From: Atrina japonica
Lineage: Eukaryota > Mollusca > Bivalvia > Pterioida > Pinnidae
NCBI GenBank assembly: GCA_030159075.1
Contig: BROG01000082.1
Span: forward strand, 1 to 64,000
Direction of reading: 5' to 3'
Length of the DNA stretch: 64,000 nt
The notes under the pieces are model-generated. The model worked only from the letters and a program-made list of their open reading frames with translations, made no database searches and was not told the origin of the DNA. The translations under genes and the position numbers were made by a program. Below, piece after piece: positions 25,570-38,756 of the stretch. The number at the start of each line of letters is the position of its first letter. The first letter of the stretch is position 1.

Positions 25570-27134
25570 TACCTTTATCCATATTGCTGAGAATTTGCTT
25601 CAACCAAAATGTTGATCCCCACCCCTATTACATTCTGCAGTAGGACAACGCATGGCAGCATGCATGTTAGTGACTATTTACAGCAGCAAAACCTGAATGT
25701 ACTACTCTGGCCTGCGATGTCATCGGATGTTTGGGATGAAATGGAACAATGTCTACGTCAAAAGCCAAACCCCCTGCTATGTTGGAAACTTTGCATCTTT
25801 TTTTTATTGTGCATATGGCAGAACATTATTGCATACCTTGTATCAGCCCTCCTTTATCACACCCCTTAAAAGCACCTCAATTGTGATGTTTCTTGTGTTG
25901 TTTTTATTGGTCCACAATCATACCACAGGCACTTGGTGTGGGGCGTTTTTTACGACTGGGTGATTGCCTGTCGATCATAACCATGAATGAAATAAAATTG
26001 CAAAGTATAGGGCATAAATCATTAACAAATGTTTACATTTTGTAATTCAATTATATTTGTTTTGTATTGTTTAACAAAGACAAATCACCGACGGAAGTTA
26101 GGATATCCAAGATATAACTGCGGTCACGAATCAACTGCTCTGGTCTAAGCACATTTCGACTGTCAATATTCAATGTTATTCATAATAACAAATGCTGCCA
26201 CTTTGCTCTTTGTAACTTACAAGAAGAAAATTCTTATCTTAAGTGAGCCCTATGCTCTCATAAAGTACTAACGAATTTTTGATGTAACTTAAGTTTACTA
26301 AGTTAAGTAAAACAGACTTTGGCGAATTTGTATTGTAAATTACGTTTACGATCAAATCGTAAACTTACAAAGTTGCGTAAAACTGAGTCCAGATCTATAT
26401 GTTATCGATACATATATGATATATATAGGACTACACTGAAATGTAAATTATTTTGACAAATATGCCGAAAAGTTAGAACACATCTAAAGTAGACCTACAA
26501 ATTTGCAAAAACAAAAAACAAAACAAAAAAATAAGGAAAGGGAACACATCTCGCAATGAAGAAAGAAAACAAAAACTTCAGACTTAATAATAAAAGTCAA
26601 GCCAAGTTGTGGTTGGCACTCGATTTCAATGATGAATGGATGAATTGATCATGTTGCACCTACAGATATCCTTAATGTCAGTCAAAAAACCACAAAGGTA
26701 TCATACATCAATATTGCTGTAATAAATAATTCCTTTGTTATTAATATCATGGCGACGTAAGAATTAACATTTTCATCAGATTACATTACCTCTCTGCCTT
26801 TGTTGAGTTTGCAGTTTAACTTTTATTTCTCATTGTTAAATACACATTTTGGCGAATCAATATTATCCAAATCAAAAGGATACAACCACTAACTTCTACA
26901 TCATTTCATTACAAATTCAGAAATTGACCTGCCGATTCTTCTCCGACATTAAAAGTTCAAAACAGAAGTCACTTTTCATGAATCCATTAAAAAACCTGTG
27001 GTACAGATAAAGCGAGGGATAATATTCCTGTTGTCACAATGAAGGTGAGACAGTATGCTTTCCAGAATTTGTTGCTTTTCATCGACAAACATCAAACTCA
27101 ACAATACCAGGTACAGCTTATGCAGCCTATAAGT
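25570..27134. other. no gene seen
   Basis: The frames at 25609-25963 have no known domain. The remainder is AT-rich. Confidence 0.5.
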
Positions 27135-27480
27135 GTCAGGGATTTTCCTACCTCCTAAATTCAGGGTCCAGAGTCCGAAACAATTGGGGAAAATAAGCCA
27201 TAATCTAACTAAAACAGAAAAAAACTTAATTTGAAATTCTGTTTAAAAATAATTTACAGTTTACTTTGAATATCCATGATAAGCAATTATTGCATATTTT
27301 GGGGAAAATACAAAACATTTCTGCTTTGGGAATGGGTCCTGTAACAGGACATTTCGAGGTCCAGGAAAAGCCCAGCTTATTCCTAAATTCTGGGTCCAGG
27401 GTCCAAAAACTTAGGAAATTATGACATTTTAACTAAAACAGAAAAACTTAAACTGGAGACATTTTCAAATTTCCAGATTG
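27135..27480. repeat. interspersed repeat with a repeated CCTAAATTCNGGGTCC motif
   Basis: CTCCTAAATTCAGGGTCCAG (27165) and TTCCTAAATTCTGGGTCCAG (27380) are internal near-duplicates. A further copy of the motif is at about 37030-37075. The open frames here show no recognisable protein. Confidence 0.45.
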
Positions 27481-27835
27481 GGAAAATGACCTGTTACATG
27501 CGGTTCTTGGCTGAAGCACTTGACACAATGGGACAAGTCCTTATATATGTCCTTGTACTGTGGGACCTTCTAATTACACGTCAAACACTACAGGTCTACA
27601 GAGGGTCTACAGAGATGAATCGGAACATGCCTACAAACAAACCAGGCCTAACTTTAATAACAAGATTGACAGGCAACTTGTAGACACAAGAATATTACAG
27701 CTACAATGTATATATACAGCAATGCATTGGATCTGTGCAAGGCAATATGTTTTATTCTTACACCAAAATGTTTGGAAAAAAAAGAAAGTTCCGACAGAAT
27801 GCGGATGTTCCACTTTATCTCGGTAGACACCAGTA

Positions 27836-27991
27836 CAGTGAAACGTATATAACGACCTCTTTAAGGACACAGGGAAACCGGTCTTTATAGAAAGGTGGTC
27901 TTTATAGAAAGGTGGTCTTTATATAGGTTAATTTGTACACAAACGGTAAAACAGGAGCGGGCAAAATATGTTCTTTGTGACCAGGTTACTG
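27836..27991. mobile_element. TA-flanked inverted-repeat element related to 30612-30738
   Basis: Starts CAGTGAAACGTATATAACG after a TA and ends CCAGGTTACTG before a TA. It contains tandem GGTGGTCTTTATA motifs also present in the 30612-30738 copy. Confidence 0.6.
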
Positions 27992-28066
27992 TATACTAAT
28001 GTAAGCAAACCTTCGCCTCTGAAATTGACCTTCAGCCACACAAGATATGACGACCACTTTGCCACA

Positions 28067-28156
28067 TTAACCTATCTACCCCGTAAAGACACATTTGGAC
28101 TAGTCTAAGTCATTGATTTACAGAATAGTCTTGTTTTTCAGGAGCATATGAGTTAA
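28067..28156. mobile_element. TTAA-family B short element, copy 4
   Basis: TTAACCTATCTACCCCGTAA at the left and CAGGAGCATATGAGTTAA at the right, with the shared core ACACATTTGGACTAGTCTAA. Same orientation as copy 1. Confidence 0.78.
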
Positions 28157-28689
28157 GGCCTTGATCAAAATAGAATAACTTAAACTAAACTTCAAATTCT
28201 AACTTTTATTTTTCCGAACCTAAAGAGAACACTTTTCCTTTTGCATTTTAAAAACAAATTGTTTTCCACATATAAATTTAATTTCATCTCTGATGCTTTA
28301 AAAAAAGATGCAACAAACTTTATTTGGAAGTTAAACTTTTAGGAGCATTCATGTGAGATTTATGGGGAATAAGTACTTTGTGTTTGTAACCAGTGAGGTG
28401 AGTTTAGTAGTATATGAAAACGATCAAGTCAATTTACAAAAAAAAAAAAACTTCAAAGATATACACAATCCTTCGTTTCTATTGTACATGAAAGAGCAAA
28501 CAAATGTGAATGAAAATTATCTATCAATGACAAGGGAAAAAAAAGGTCAAGACTTAAAATATGATCTCATATCTTTGATGGATAAGTTACAAGCAAATAA
28601 ATTTATAAGATATTACTTTATTTCAGTCCATACTTCATTTATCAACAAAAAATAACTTTGTATTTTTTCTTCCTTTCCTTGTAAGGCAC

Positions 28690-29020
28690 AGTATATCATA
28701 ATGGCGTATTTGGAAATGACAAATGCTGTCAAAATCTCAAAAGACCGAGTTGCCAGGCATACAAATTCTTACATTACTATACATGTATCTATATATTTTG
28801 TGAAAATTGCTTGAGAAACCCAGCTTGGCAATTATACAATTGCAATTGATTAACTGAACCTTACTGTTTGTATAAATAAATGCCACTGGACCTGACCTTA
28901 TTTTCACAATTTTTTTTATACATGAATATAAGAATTTTTATGCCTGTATATAGCTCTTATTTATTACTGTACATCAAACAGAAGTACATGTACGGTAAAA
29001 CTTATACAAAATGGACAACT

Positions 29021-29051
<31 letters not shown>

Positions 29052-29076
29052 GGGAGTAAACACAGCTAATGCCCCT
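28690..29076. mobile_element. inverted-repeat element family D, copy with internal poly-G
   Basis: The right end CACAGCTAATGCCCC matches family D. The interior has TTGTGAAAATTGCTTGAGAA and AGCTTGGCAATTATAC. Just inside the right end a T run passes into a G run of about 23 bases. The left end is not defined. Confidence 0.5.
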
Positions 29077-29246
29077 GTATTGCTTTTAGTTTTTTAGGTT
29101 TGTCACAAGCACCAGTGGCTGTAATTACATGGCAAAAGAAGAACCTTTCATGATTTCATTACACAAACATTTGTCAGTCATATAGTCAACAAGTAGATGA
29201 TTTAAATGATATATTTGATGTGCCGGATCAATCATAAAAAAAAATC

Positions 29247-29248
29247 TG

Positions 29249-29280
<32 letters not shown>

Positions 29281-29285
29281 TATAA
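29247..29285. repeat. (AT)n microsatellite
   Basis: About 32 bases of alternating A and T followed by AAAATATATAAA. Confidence 0.9.
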
Positions 29286-30114
29286 ATCCACACCATAAAT
29301 CAGCAATCATGTGACTCATCAAAAATAGTTGAAATCCTCAAGAAATTAATGGGGCCAATTTTTTACTTAAAAATGTTAATTCATTGTCTATATCTATATT
29401 ACCTATAAGTGTTTTGAGGAACAAATTGCTAGCAAACAAGGCAGGTGCATTCTGATTTCTTTTTAAAAGTCATTAATATCTGCGGTGACATCATACAGAA
29501 ATGTTGAGGTTTTGTTATCAAGATTTATGAGCAGAGTCTATCATTTTAACTCTTAAAGTGCACGAAATCATATACAAAATTTCTTTGTTCTGGTTTTCGT
29601 CAAAAAAATTTGCAGCGAATTTGTACAAAAGCATTTTAACACACCTGATATCTTGATACAATATCCTCATTCAATTCATTAATATTCAACAGTTAAAATA
29701 TTGAACCAAGAGAACTAATTATCACGATTTAGTTTTCTACAGCAGGAGTCAATATTTACATATAACACAAACAGTGTGAAATTATTACATGCATGTGAAA
29801 TCATACAGTAACAATACAGAGGTCAACAATACAGAGGTCAACAATACGCCTGTAACGTCATACTGCACTGCAATTTGATAAAGAAATTCTGGTGGAGTTA
29901 CTTTTCTAAATGGAATTCCACTCGTCCAAAATATTTTATGACGTCGTTAAGAGGAATGAATTTTAAATTTGTGCACACAATTAAATAAATAAGGGGCATG
30001 TAATAAATACAGAACCACACAATTGTTTCTATCTCTATTAGACTGTACACGATTCTTAACCGAAGGATTCAACTTCAGCTATCTTCTGCCACAACAACTG
30101 TGCTAAATTTGACC
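29286..30114. other. no gene seen
   Basis: AT-rich sequence with a tandem CAATACAGAGGTCAA near 29815-29850 and nothing else supported. Confidence 0.5.
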
Positions 30115-31999
30115 TTAAAGCGATATAAGCTGTCACAATGATTAATTTTGTCCCCTGACATAGTCGAGAATATGATAAAATGTGTGTTCAAAAACATTAT
30201 CAAAACACATAACACATAAAAGATCTTTTCGATGTTATGTTTTATTAGAATTTAAATTTTCCTGTACCTTCAAAAATCCAGCTGTATTTCCATATGCAAT
30301 GACCTTTCAGATAAACTCTTTTGCCATATCAAATAACTTCGTAATTCGGTCAGGGGATCTCGGTCCTTTACACGCTTAGACTACGCTTGTCGGCTGATTT
30401 TTGGTGTTTTATAATTTTTCTTAAAATACAGGACATGTTTTTTATTGGAAAGTGCAGGTATTATGTAAAATATATACTTTTCAACACTATTTTTAAATAC
30501 CTGATGAAAATTAGATGAATATACGAATAAATATATTAGATCACTAAAAGAAATTTTTCTGATCTTTAATGTTACTCTGAATGCTGACATTGACAAAATC
30601 AAAACGTTATACAGTGAAACTTGTCTATAAAGACCCCCATAGGGACAACAAAACCAGTCTTTATAGGTAGGTGGTCTTTATATACAGGTTGATTTGTATA
30701 CAAATGATACCATTGGGGACAACAAACAAGTTTTACCTTAACTGTGAAAAGTATGTTTACCTCATGTTTTACAATTGTGCCACCATGTCCAGTGGAGTTG
30801 GGCAGTTCATGATCATATGTGTCAAGAATGATAATGCCGAGAATGCGATGGGACAAGTTATACATAGAGTAATCAAGGATAACCAAGCTCACCTCACGTA
30901 TAAGCAACTTCCATACAATCGCAATCTAGACTGATAATCAAATTTTCTTAATAAATTTTCATTTCATTTTGGCAATGAAATATGAGGATTTATGGTTTGT
31001 TATATTACTAATATTTTTCATTGTTATTTTTCACCTTTATGCAGGCAAATTGGCTTTGTATTCATGAAATCTTAATCCAGATAAATAATAATAAAGTTTG
31101 GTCTGTCTAGTGCTACTTCTTTCTGAGATAATGCCAAAATAAAATCTCATTGTGATCACTAAACCGTGAAATGTAGGTCAGATGCAACATCTAAAATGAA
31201 GGTATTCAGATGACACATCATGCAACATGAAAGTTTGGTATTCTGACTATCACCTATGACAAAATGCCAAAATCATCTTATGGTCAAATTAAATGAAGGT
31301 CTGATCTAGCCTTTCAACATTCCATGATAATCAAATGACATCATCAAATCTTTAATTTGATCAGCCTCTCTAACCGAGATAATGCTGAAAATCAAATCTT
31401 CTTAACATGTCATCCATAAATCTTATGTGGGGTCATCCAGATGTGGGTCATAGGTCATATGCAGCATCAGCAATCCACATTCTGATTCTCATAACTTACA
31501 CCTTGTTGTGTGTACAAATGTGGATGTATCATGCTGACAAGTTTTGACATTCTAGCACTTCCGGTTACAGAAATATGTCTACATCTCTGCAGATGGTCGA
31601 GATCACCCTATATACCCGGCACGTGGCCAATTTCAGGAGCGAATGTTTTGAAACGACGAAAAAGACGAAGTTTGCCTGATTTAGGTATGGAAAGATTATG
31701 TACGAAAATAAATGCAGAGGGTGATAAGAATAGAATGTATATTAACTGCAAATAGCACATGTTTATTGGTCACTCAGTAATTTTCGTAAAATATTACCGA
31801 AAGTTAATTTGCAATGCTCAAAGTATGGCGGACAAAAAATAACTGATATTATGGGCTACGTTTGGTAAGATTGTTGCAATTTTACACATGCATTTGTTAT
31901 TCTAACCACCAGATGATCTATTTGGAATATATGAGACAGAATATCACATAAAATGGGCATGTAAAATTTGTTCATGTACGACAGTTCTTATTGCTTTAA
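30115..31999. mobile_element. TTAA-family A inverted-repeat element, copy with inserts
   Basis: The left end is TTAAAGCGATATAAGCTGT (30115-30133). The right end is TTATTGCTTTAA, its approximate inverted complement, ending in TTAA at 31996-31999. Internal blocks match the copies at about 727-2016, 13416-13930 and 48701-49564. A 127-base TA-flanked element (30612-30738) and a further block at about 30890-31585 interrupt it. No transposase is visible, so it is taken as non-autonomous. Confidence 0.78.
30612..30738. mobile_element. 127-base TA-flanked inverted-repeat element nested in family A
   Basis: Starts CAGTGAAACTTGTCTATAAA and ends CAAGTTTTACCT, giving imperfect terminal inverted repeats with a TA on each side (30610-30611 and 30739-30740). 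The flanking family A sequence continues uninterrupted in another copy near 1218-1232. TA targets and CAGT ends suggest a Tc1/mariner-type MITE (inference). Confidence 0.72.
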
Positions 32000-32784
32000 T
32001 CACCATGGTCTCATGGATGGCAAGAAAATCCAGGCTTCAATTGTTTAACTTAAATAGTTCACATCCATTTTAAATTCACCCTAAACTCCAAAGATGAAAA
32101 TGTGAAAAAATCAAACCAGCGAAATTTTTGGGCCAAGCAGTGATCGACAGAAATGTAATTTTAGGCAAATTTGAAATTTTTCCCCTTACACACAACAAGG
32201 TGTAAAGATCATCTTTAATATAATACTGAATAAATAAAACTGGGGTCGACATTACAAACACAGCATGGGCTAATGACCCCAACTTTGATATTAAACCAGA
32301 TTGAACATGAAAAAGGAATATTACTCCATAACCATCGTCTACTTAAAGATCAAACATGAACGTTAAGTTTACAAATGTATCAAATTGAATAATAGTGTAT
32401 TTTACGAGTGCCGACACTCATGAGAATGTATTCTAGAAAAAGAAATTGACGTACCAGCCTCTAAATAATACTTTGTGTAATGCGATTGTTTTTTTTTTAA
32501 CGACTTCAGATTCTGCCATGATTCTGGTTTAACGTGTACAATATTCAACTCCTAAACTGCCGATATAAATGTTGAGAGTCGCATAAAAACACCATTCTAG
32601 ATGTTAAGCCCATCTGTTTGGAACATTTACCAATCAGTTAAAAGTCTCAGACCAAACATGATACATGTGGAGTTATGACTAAAGTAAAATCCCTTTTAAT
32701 TTGGTGGGTGGAGTCTTGTGAAACCCCTTTTTCTTTGACTTGGACAGATTTAAATTTGAAGCAATACATTAATATTACACTGGC

Positions 32785-32945
32785 TAGAGTAATCATTCCT
32801 TTTTATCATCAGTTGTATGGTAATATCCAGCTGGTAATAAAATGCATTTCCTGTCCAGCCTGTCCCAACTGAAAAGTGAGTAGAAATGACCACATGATAT
32901 TCAAAAGGTTACTCCCCCTCCTTAGTTATGCGAATTGGACAATAA
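32785..32945. repeat. interspersed repeat F, copy 3
   Basis: AGAGTAATCATTCCTTTTTA, AAGTGAGTAGAAATGACC and ATTCAAAAGGTTACTCCCCC match copy 2 block by block. Confidence 0.55.
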
Positions 32946-33639
32946 CTTTCAGTAACATTTATTAGAGTTATGGGATATAATATATCTTTATGAACCGTTT
33001 TGTGAACTTGCAGACTCAAAGAGTCTTGTTTTTATCAATGTGTCTGGATGTCCCGACTACCCGAGTTTTCATCTACTGTGGGGTTTATAAATTATCTGAA
33101 GTTCGTCTGCAATTGGTGCACGGAAAAAATTATAATTGAACACAAATCAATAATGTGAAATCGATTGTCCCAGTGTTTAACCTAAAATAAGAAATAAACC
33201 ATGAACTGATGAAGACAGATCACAGGAGGAGCAAAGGAGAGACTCTAATGACCTAAAAAAACAGAATGTTATAAAAAAAAAAGATCCAGGTGATTTCTTC
33301 CCATCACTTGACATTATATTCGTGCAGACATTGACAGAGAATTCACATATTCAGTGAAGTTGCAATATTTGAATTAGAATCATTTAAAATACAGAAATTA
33401 ATCAGAATGTATCAGAACTGAGAATGTTCATTTCTATGTATTGTGGCATAGTCTAGGTTTTAAAGGCCAAAAAGGATCAGACCGCAAAAATGTTCACATC
33501 ATACTCAGCAATGCGTGTAATACTTGTACTCACCTGTACTGCTCGCAGGTGTGCACAAATAAAAAGAACATTCTATATTTACACTGTGCATGTTAAGTTT
33601 AACCATCTGATTTCATTTTCTTTCCTTCAACCGACCTTC

Positions 33640-33800
33640 ATACATGTAGTTTTGCTTTACTGTACACACGTAAGGTTGATGGTTTTGCTATTTCACTATA
33701 TACATGTATGACTGATGGTTTTGCTATTTCACTGTACACATGGTTGATGGTTTTGCTATATCACACTACACAAGGTTGATGGTTTTGCAACTGTATACAG
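33640..33800. repeat. degenerate minisatellite, about 35-base unit
   Basis: Four to five units with GTTGATGGTTTTGCTATTTC and ACTGTACACATG. A related TATTTCACTGTTCACATGTA occurs at about 33955. Confidence 0.75.
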
Positions 33801-34559
33801 AGTTATTTTCGCCCTAATGCACTTGCAAATGGTTTTTAAATTCACCCAGACTTTTATTACTAAATATAGATGAATTTATTATTTTAAATTCGCCCACTAA
33901 CGACGAGGGCGTAAGAGGCGGAAATAAAACAGGCGAAAATTTCCTTGTATACAGTATTTCACTGTTCACATGTAAGGTTTTAGTTTTATGGTCAACACGA
34001 TTTTCATTTTGGGCTAATTTATTTTGTTAGTTATTTTTCATTCTATTACAAATTAAATGTCTTATGTTTCTTTTCCACCCGAATACAAATCAGCTTTAAC
34101 ACCTTTTGGAAGCACCCACAATATAATCTGCACAACCTTTGACCCACAGGTGATGAAACTGACAACTTTTGTTACTGACATACCTATATATAGATGCTAT
34201 GTATATTGTATCACACCTGAATAAAATGATATTGTGATATTAATATAATCAGTCTGGTGTCCATAATTCATCAAATTGCCAAATGCCCGACATGGCACCT
34301 TTTGGCAAAGTTTTCCATTATGACGTCACAATCAAATGGCCCATCAAACTTGTGTGATTATGACGTCACAATTGAGTGAAGTCAAACGCACATGGAGAGC
34401 CACGTGTCAGAAATTTGGTGATAGGTCAATTTGGAAGGCTAAGCATTCAGAAGCTATTTTGTACTTGAAAATACAGAGAAGAAAAACTGGACTTTAACGT
34501 TACAGGATTCGTGATCTTAAAAACGCACACTCCAATGGGCCTTTAAGGTAACCCAAGCA

Positions 34560-34890
34560 AAACAGACTGACCTTTGGTACCTAGATGATTTTGAAAGATG
34601 TACAAAACTTTAGACTCTTTTTGGAGCCCTATGGATACTAGCACCTTTTCATTTACAAACATTTGGCAGCTTCAGTAATTTGAAAATCATCTAGTCATTG
34701 GTTCATGTAAAGAGTTTTAAATATGTCCCATGTTTTGGTCCTTCTGGGGCCAATTGCAGGCCCTTATGGGTCCTAAACCCTTTTTTTGATTGCATACTTC
34801 ACATTGAGTTAAAATTGGCTCACTGGTTCTTGAGACCGACAACAGACAAATGATCCCAATAGGTCACCTCCAGCCTTTGACTAGGTTTCT
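34560..34890. repeat. unclassified interspersed repeat
   Basis: Contains TTAAAATTGGCTCACTGGTT and CTTGAGACCGACAACAGAC, then AATAGGTCACCT. A related TTGGCTCAGCAGTTCC block occurs in the insert at 1334-1604. Family not named. Confidence 0.4.
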
Positions 34891-35757
34891 ACACTCCAAA
34901 TACAAGTTAATACACAATCAAGATAACTTGTAATTACCAGGGATCCATACTTTGGCAATATCAGAGTAATATTAAATATTATCTTTCCACATAGCAAACA
35001 GGTAGAAAAGATCATTAAATGCACAGGTATAACACACCTGTCGTTAAGGCCTTCAATTCAATTTGATATATATACATTAAAATGTTTTGTGGTGACACTT
35101 ACTTTCTTACACAATAAATAACATTAACCAGGTGTGCTAATTACTGCATAAAAACATTTCAGGAATTTTAGGAAATTGATTTTTGAAATAAAACTCTCGT
35201 TATCTACATAGGATCTCAGCATTAAAGTTTAATTCACAACTTTTCAAAAGATTAAAAATTTGCTGCGATTTGTGAAATTTAATTGAGCAAAGTTTATGCC
35301 TGAACAAATGATCACGCTTATTCTTTAATCTATAAGTTAGATCTGGGAGTAATTCACGAAGTAATTGATAGTTATAACTCACTAAGTAAAAATGTTCCAA
35401 CACATAACCGTCCTCTGTACAAGTTCTGATTACTCATTATACATGTACCTAACCACATACTTTCACTTTGCGAGATTTTCAGTACTGTATGCAATAAAGT
35501 AGCACCATAGCTCATAATGTATGATTCAACATACATTTCAAACAGAAGATTCTCTCTAAGATTGTATATTTGAATAATTTATATTTTTATATTTTTTTAA
35601 TTTTTGAAAGTGCAAACTTTAAAAATTTCAGCTTTGAATTTTCCTTGATATACCCTTTGCACATGAAACTTTTTTTTTTGAAATGAAAACAAAAAATTGC
35701 CGCAGGAGATTTCTGCATTTTAATGTGATTGACAAGTACAGACGTACATTGTGCATG

Positions 35758-36147
35758 CAGGGGCTGAAAATTTTCTTTCAGCTGCTCGAGTCTAGGATTT
35801 TTTGTTTAAATTTTGCCCGAGTCCGGTCCTCTAACATAAACTTTTGGGTTGAATAACTACAAACCTAAGTCAGAGTTTTAATATAATCAATCAATACAAA
35901 TAACAATTATCAAAGGTGGGAACACAAAATTATTATAAACCATTAACTACCAAAATCATGAGAAAATGACAATTTAACTTTACAAAGAAAACAAATAAAG
36001 TTTAGAAATAAAGATGTTGACAGAATAGTCATTCATTAATTCAGACTTGTTAGGTCCTCGGACCCACACAGCCAAAAAAAAACTGCCGAGTCCAAAAGTA
36101 AAATATGTAGGTCCCGGACCTCAGGTTTAATGAATTTTCAGCCCCTG
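35758..36147. mobile_element. hAT-like non-autonomous element, 390 bases
   Basis: The left end CAGGGGCTGAAAATT and the right end AATTTTCAGCCCCTG are perfect 15-base inverted repeats. GCATG occurs immediately outside on both sides (35753-35757 and 36148-36152). CAGGGG-type ends are usual for hAT elements, but their duplication is normally 8 bases, so the assignment is tentative. No open reading frame is seen. Confidence 0.7.
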
Positions 36148-36669
36148 GCATGCTATCGATATGGAAACAAATTCAGCATTTTTCAAGGTCAAAAGCTTAA
36201 TTTTTTCTTTTTCATAAAGCTCGGTATTCACAGGTGAGCATTGTGATCCACTTTTTTTTTTACCCCACATGACCCTCAAATTTAATCTGGTTTTATTATA
36301 CTACAGATCAGTTGGTTCTTGTGCACCAGACTCACTGACATGTTTTTGCACTTAAAACTTTAACACAAAGTATTCTGGCAGCTGGAAATGACAACTGTTA
36401 ATCAATTTCAAGTCAGTATGTCAATGTTCATTTCCAATTTGAACTGTACACCACCACATGTAATACATGACACTTGTCAAGAAGTAAAATGATGACATCC
36501 ATTTTGTCTTCTCATCTTTTGAACCTACTTATCAAAGGTGATCTTTCACTAAATGTTATCAAATAAAAATATTTTTATAGAATTTTTAAAATTTAAATAG
36601 GGATAAAACTATCATTCATTGCATTATCTTATGAACTAATGTATCAGCAGTTCATAAATTAGGATCTAG

Positions 36670-36868
<199 letters not shown>

Positions 36869-37157
36869 GAGTTAGAGTTTCAGCATTTAAATATTCTGAA
36901 TTTACCATTTCAACATCTCCAGGAAAATGCTGTTTTTGTTGGGTGGGGTGGGGTGTGGAGTTCTAGTTATTTATCTTGAAGAAGAAAGGGAACATTATCA
37001 TATTATTCAGCATGTACCAGCATGAATTTTCCAACCTCCTAAATTCTGGGTCATGGGTGAGAAATTTGGGAAAATATACAATAATTTACATGAAAACGAA
37101 CATTGGCCATATTACATAATCTATGAATGGATACCTTTCAGTCTCTTTCTATTTTCT

Positions 37158-37248
37158 TTAATTCATCAACCCCTGAAAAGCAATGGACTCTTCTGTAAAT
37201 CAATGATTTAGACAAGTCCAAATGTGTCTTTAGGGGTGAATGAGGTAA
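37158..37248. mobile_element. TTAA-family B short element, copy 5
   Basis: TTAATTCATCAACCCCTGAA at the left and TTTAGGGGTGAATGAGGTAA at the right, where the terminal TTAA has become GTAA. Inverted relative to copy 1. Confidence 0.78.
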
Positions 37249-37300
37249 GTAAACTGCTACATCACATCATAAATATCTAGTATAAAGTGTCATACATGTA

Positions 37301-37510
37301 CAGTCAAAACTTTTGTCTATAAAGGCCACTCGAGGGCACTGTAAAAGAGGCTGTTATAGACAGGTGGCCTTAACAAAGAGGTTTATAGATTATAAAAAAG
37401 TTAACAAAGCTTAGGTTATGTTTGAATGGCCTATATAGGCAGGTGACCTTAATACAGAGGTGGTCTTTAATGGACAGTTGAAATGGAAGGTTGAAATGGA
37501 AGGTTGACTG
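37301..37510. mobile_element. TA-flanked inverted-repeat element, 210 bases
   Basis: Starts CAGTCAAAACTTTTGTCTAT and ends GGAAGGTTGACTG, with TA on both sides (37299-37300 and 37511-37512). The interior shares GACAGGTGGCCTTAA and GAGGTGGTCTTTAAT motifs with the elements at 27836 and 30612. Confidence 0.68.
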
Positions 37511-38227
37511 TATTTTCATTTGAGCGGTTTGAGCTTATTTCCCAGCATATGTCGATAATGTTTCCATGTTAAGTTTGTTAAAGGCCATGTGAAAGAATGG
37601 GTGTACCTGAAGAGTATGCTGATGCATATGGATCAACTGTATGCGAGGTCCTTGTGCGTTTTTCTTAATATTCATAACACTATCTATATATACTATTTAC
37701 ATTTACATGTAGATACAAACAATGTCAAATTGATAAACACCAAGACATCCGAAAACATCAATCTACATGTATGTAAACAAATAAGATACAAATGATAGAT
37801 ATATGAGATGTACTCTTCTATAGTACAATCTATTTCTACTCGTGAAGGTCAACCCAGTGTAAGGATATTGCACTGCTGCCGACAAAATCTCCTGTTGAAT
37901 ACACATTTTCATTTTGTGAATAAAGTTTCATAAAAACAGCACCTGCCTAAGTGTATTAGGACAGGTGAGCAGATTTAGCGTCATCAATTTAATAAGATTT
38001 TAAAATATGGCTCAGTGCATGATGGCTTAATTGGCCCATCCCTTAAATCTCCACAAATGCCAAAGTTTATCAATCTGTCTGATAATAAAACATCAATGAA
38101 TCAACATTAAATCCGTAATGATGTACGAGCTATTATTAAAATTTGTAGTGAAATGCATCAAATCAACTTGAATAAGAACAGGATGTGGTCCTAGTGGCAA
38201 CGCTGACAATGTCCTGATTTTTTATTT

Positions 38228-38279
38228 GGAGAGAGAGAGAGAGAGAGACAGAGAGAGATAGAGTGAGGAAGAGAGAGAT

Positions 38280-38315
<36 letters not shown>

Positions 38316-38345
38316 GGGGAGGGAGGGAGAGAGATAGATAGGGTA
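38228..38345. repeat. (GA)n microsatellite, interrupted
   Basis: GAGAGA runs broken by GATA, GGAGG and AAAG. It generates a serine/leucine-rich minus frame that is not a gene. Confidence 0.93.
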
Positions 38346-38756
38346 AGAGAGAAAGAGTTATTTATATAAGAGAATTTAATGAGAGGTAGGGAGTGAAAGA
38401 TTTGTGTGAGAGTAAATCTGTGTGTACATGTGTGAGAGATTATGTCTGTAAGAGAAAGATAATAAGTGTTTGTGTGTTGAGAAAATGAATAGGAGAAAAA
38501 GAATGGGGGGGCCAGTGATTTTCTGCGATTACAGGAATCACAAATGAAATCACGAAATAGCAATCTGAAACGGAATTTACATTTCTGAAAAATCAACACG
38601 CAGTACAAAATTGCTATGGTAACTTATTTCTGATTCCATGTGTTAGAAACTTCATTTTTTAATTTTATTGACAACTTTTCTTCATTTAATTTGCATTGTT
38701 TTTTTTTTTTTATTTAACTCATTATTACATGGGACGTAACCTACAGGGGGAATGCC

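Larger units (their letters stand above)
32000..35757. other. no gene seen between listed repeats
   Basis: Outside the repeats at 32785-32945, 33640-33800 and 34560-34890 I find no exon, RNA gene or mobile element. The frames at 32076-32282 and 35200-35403 carry no recognisable motif. Confidence 0.5.

Noticed and set aside
27486..27826. Two overlapping plus-strand frames
   Set aside because: No recognisable motif, no splice borders, and an equal-length open frame on the other strand.
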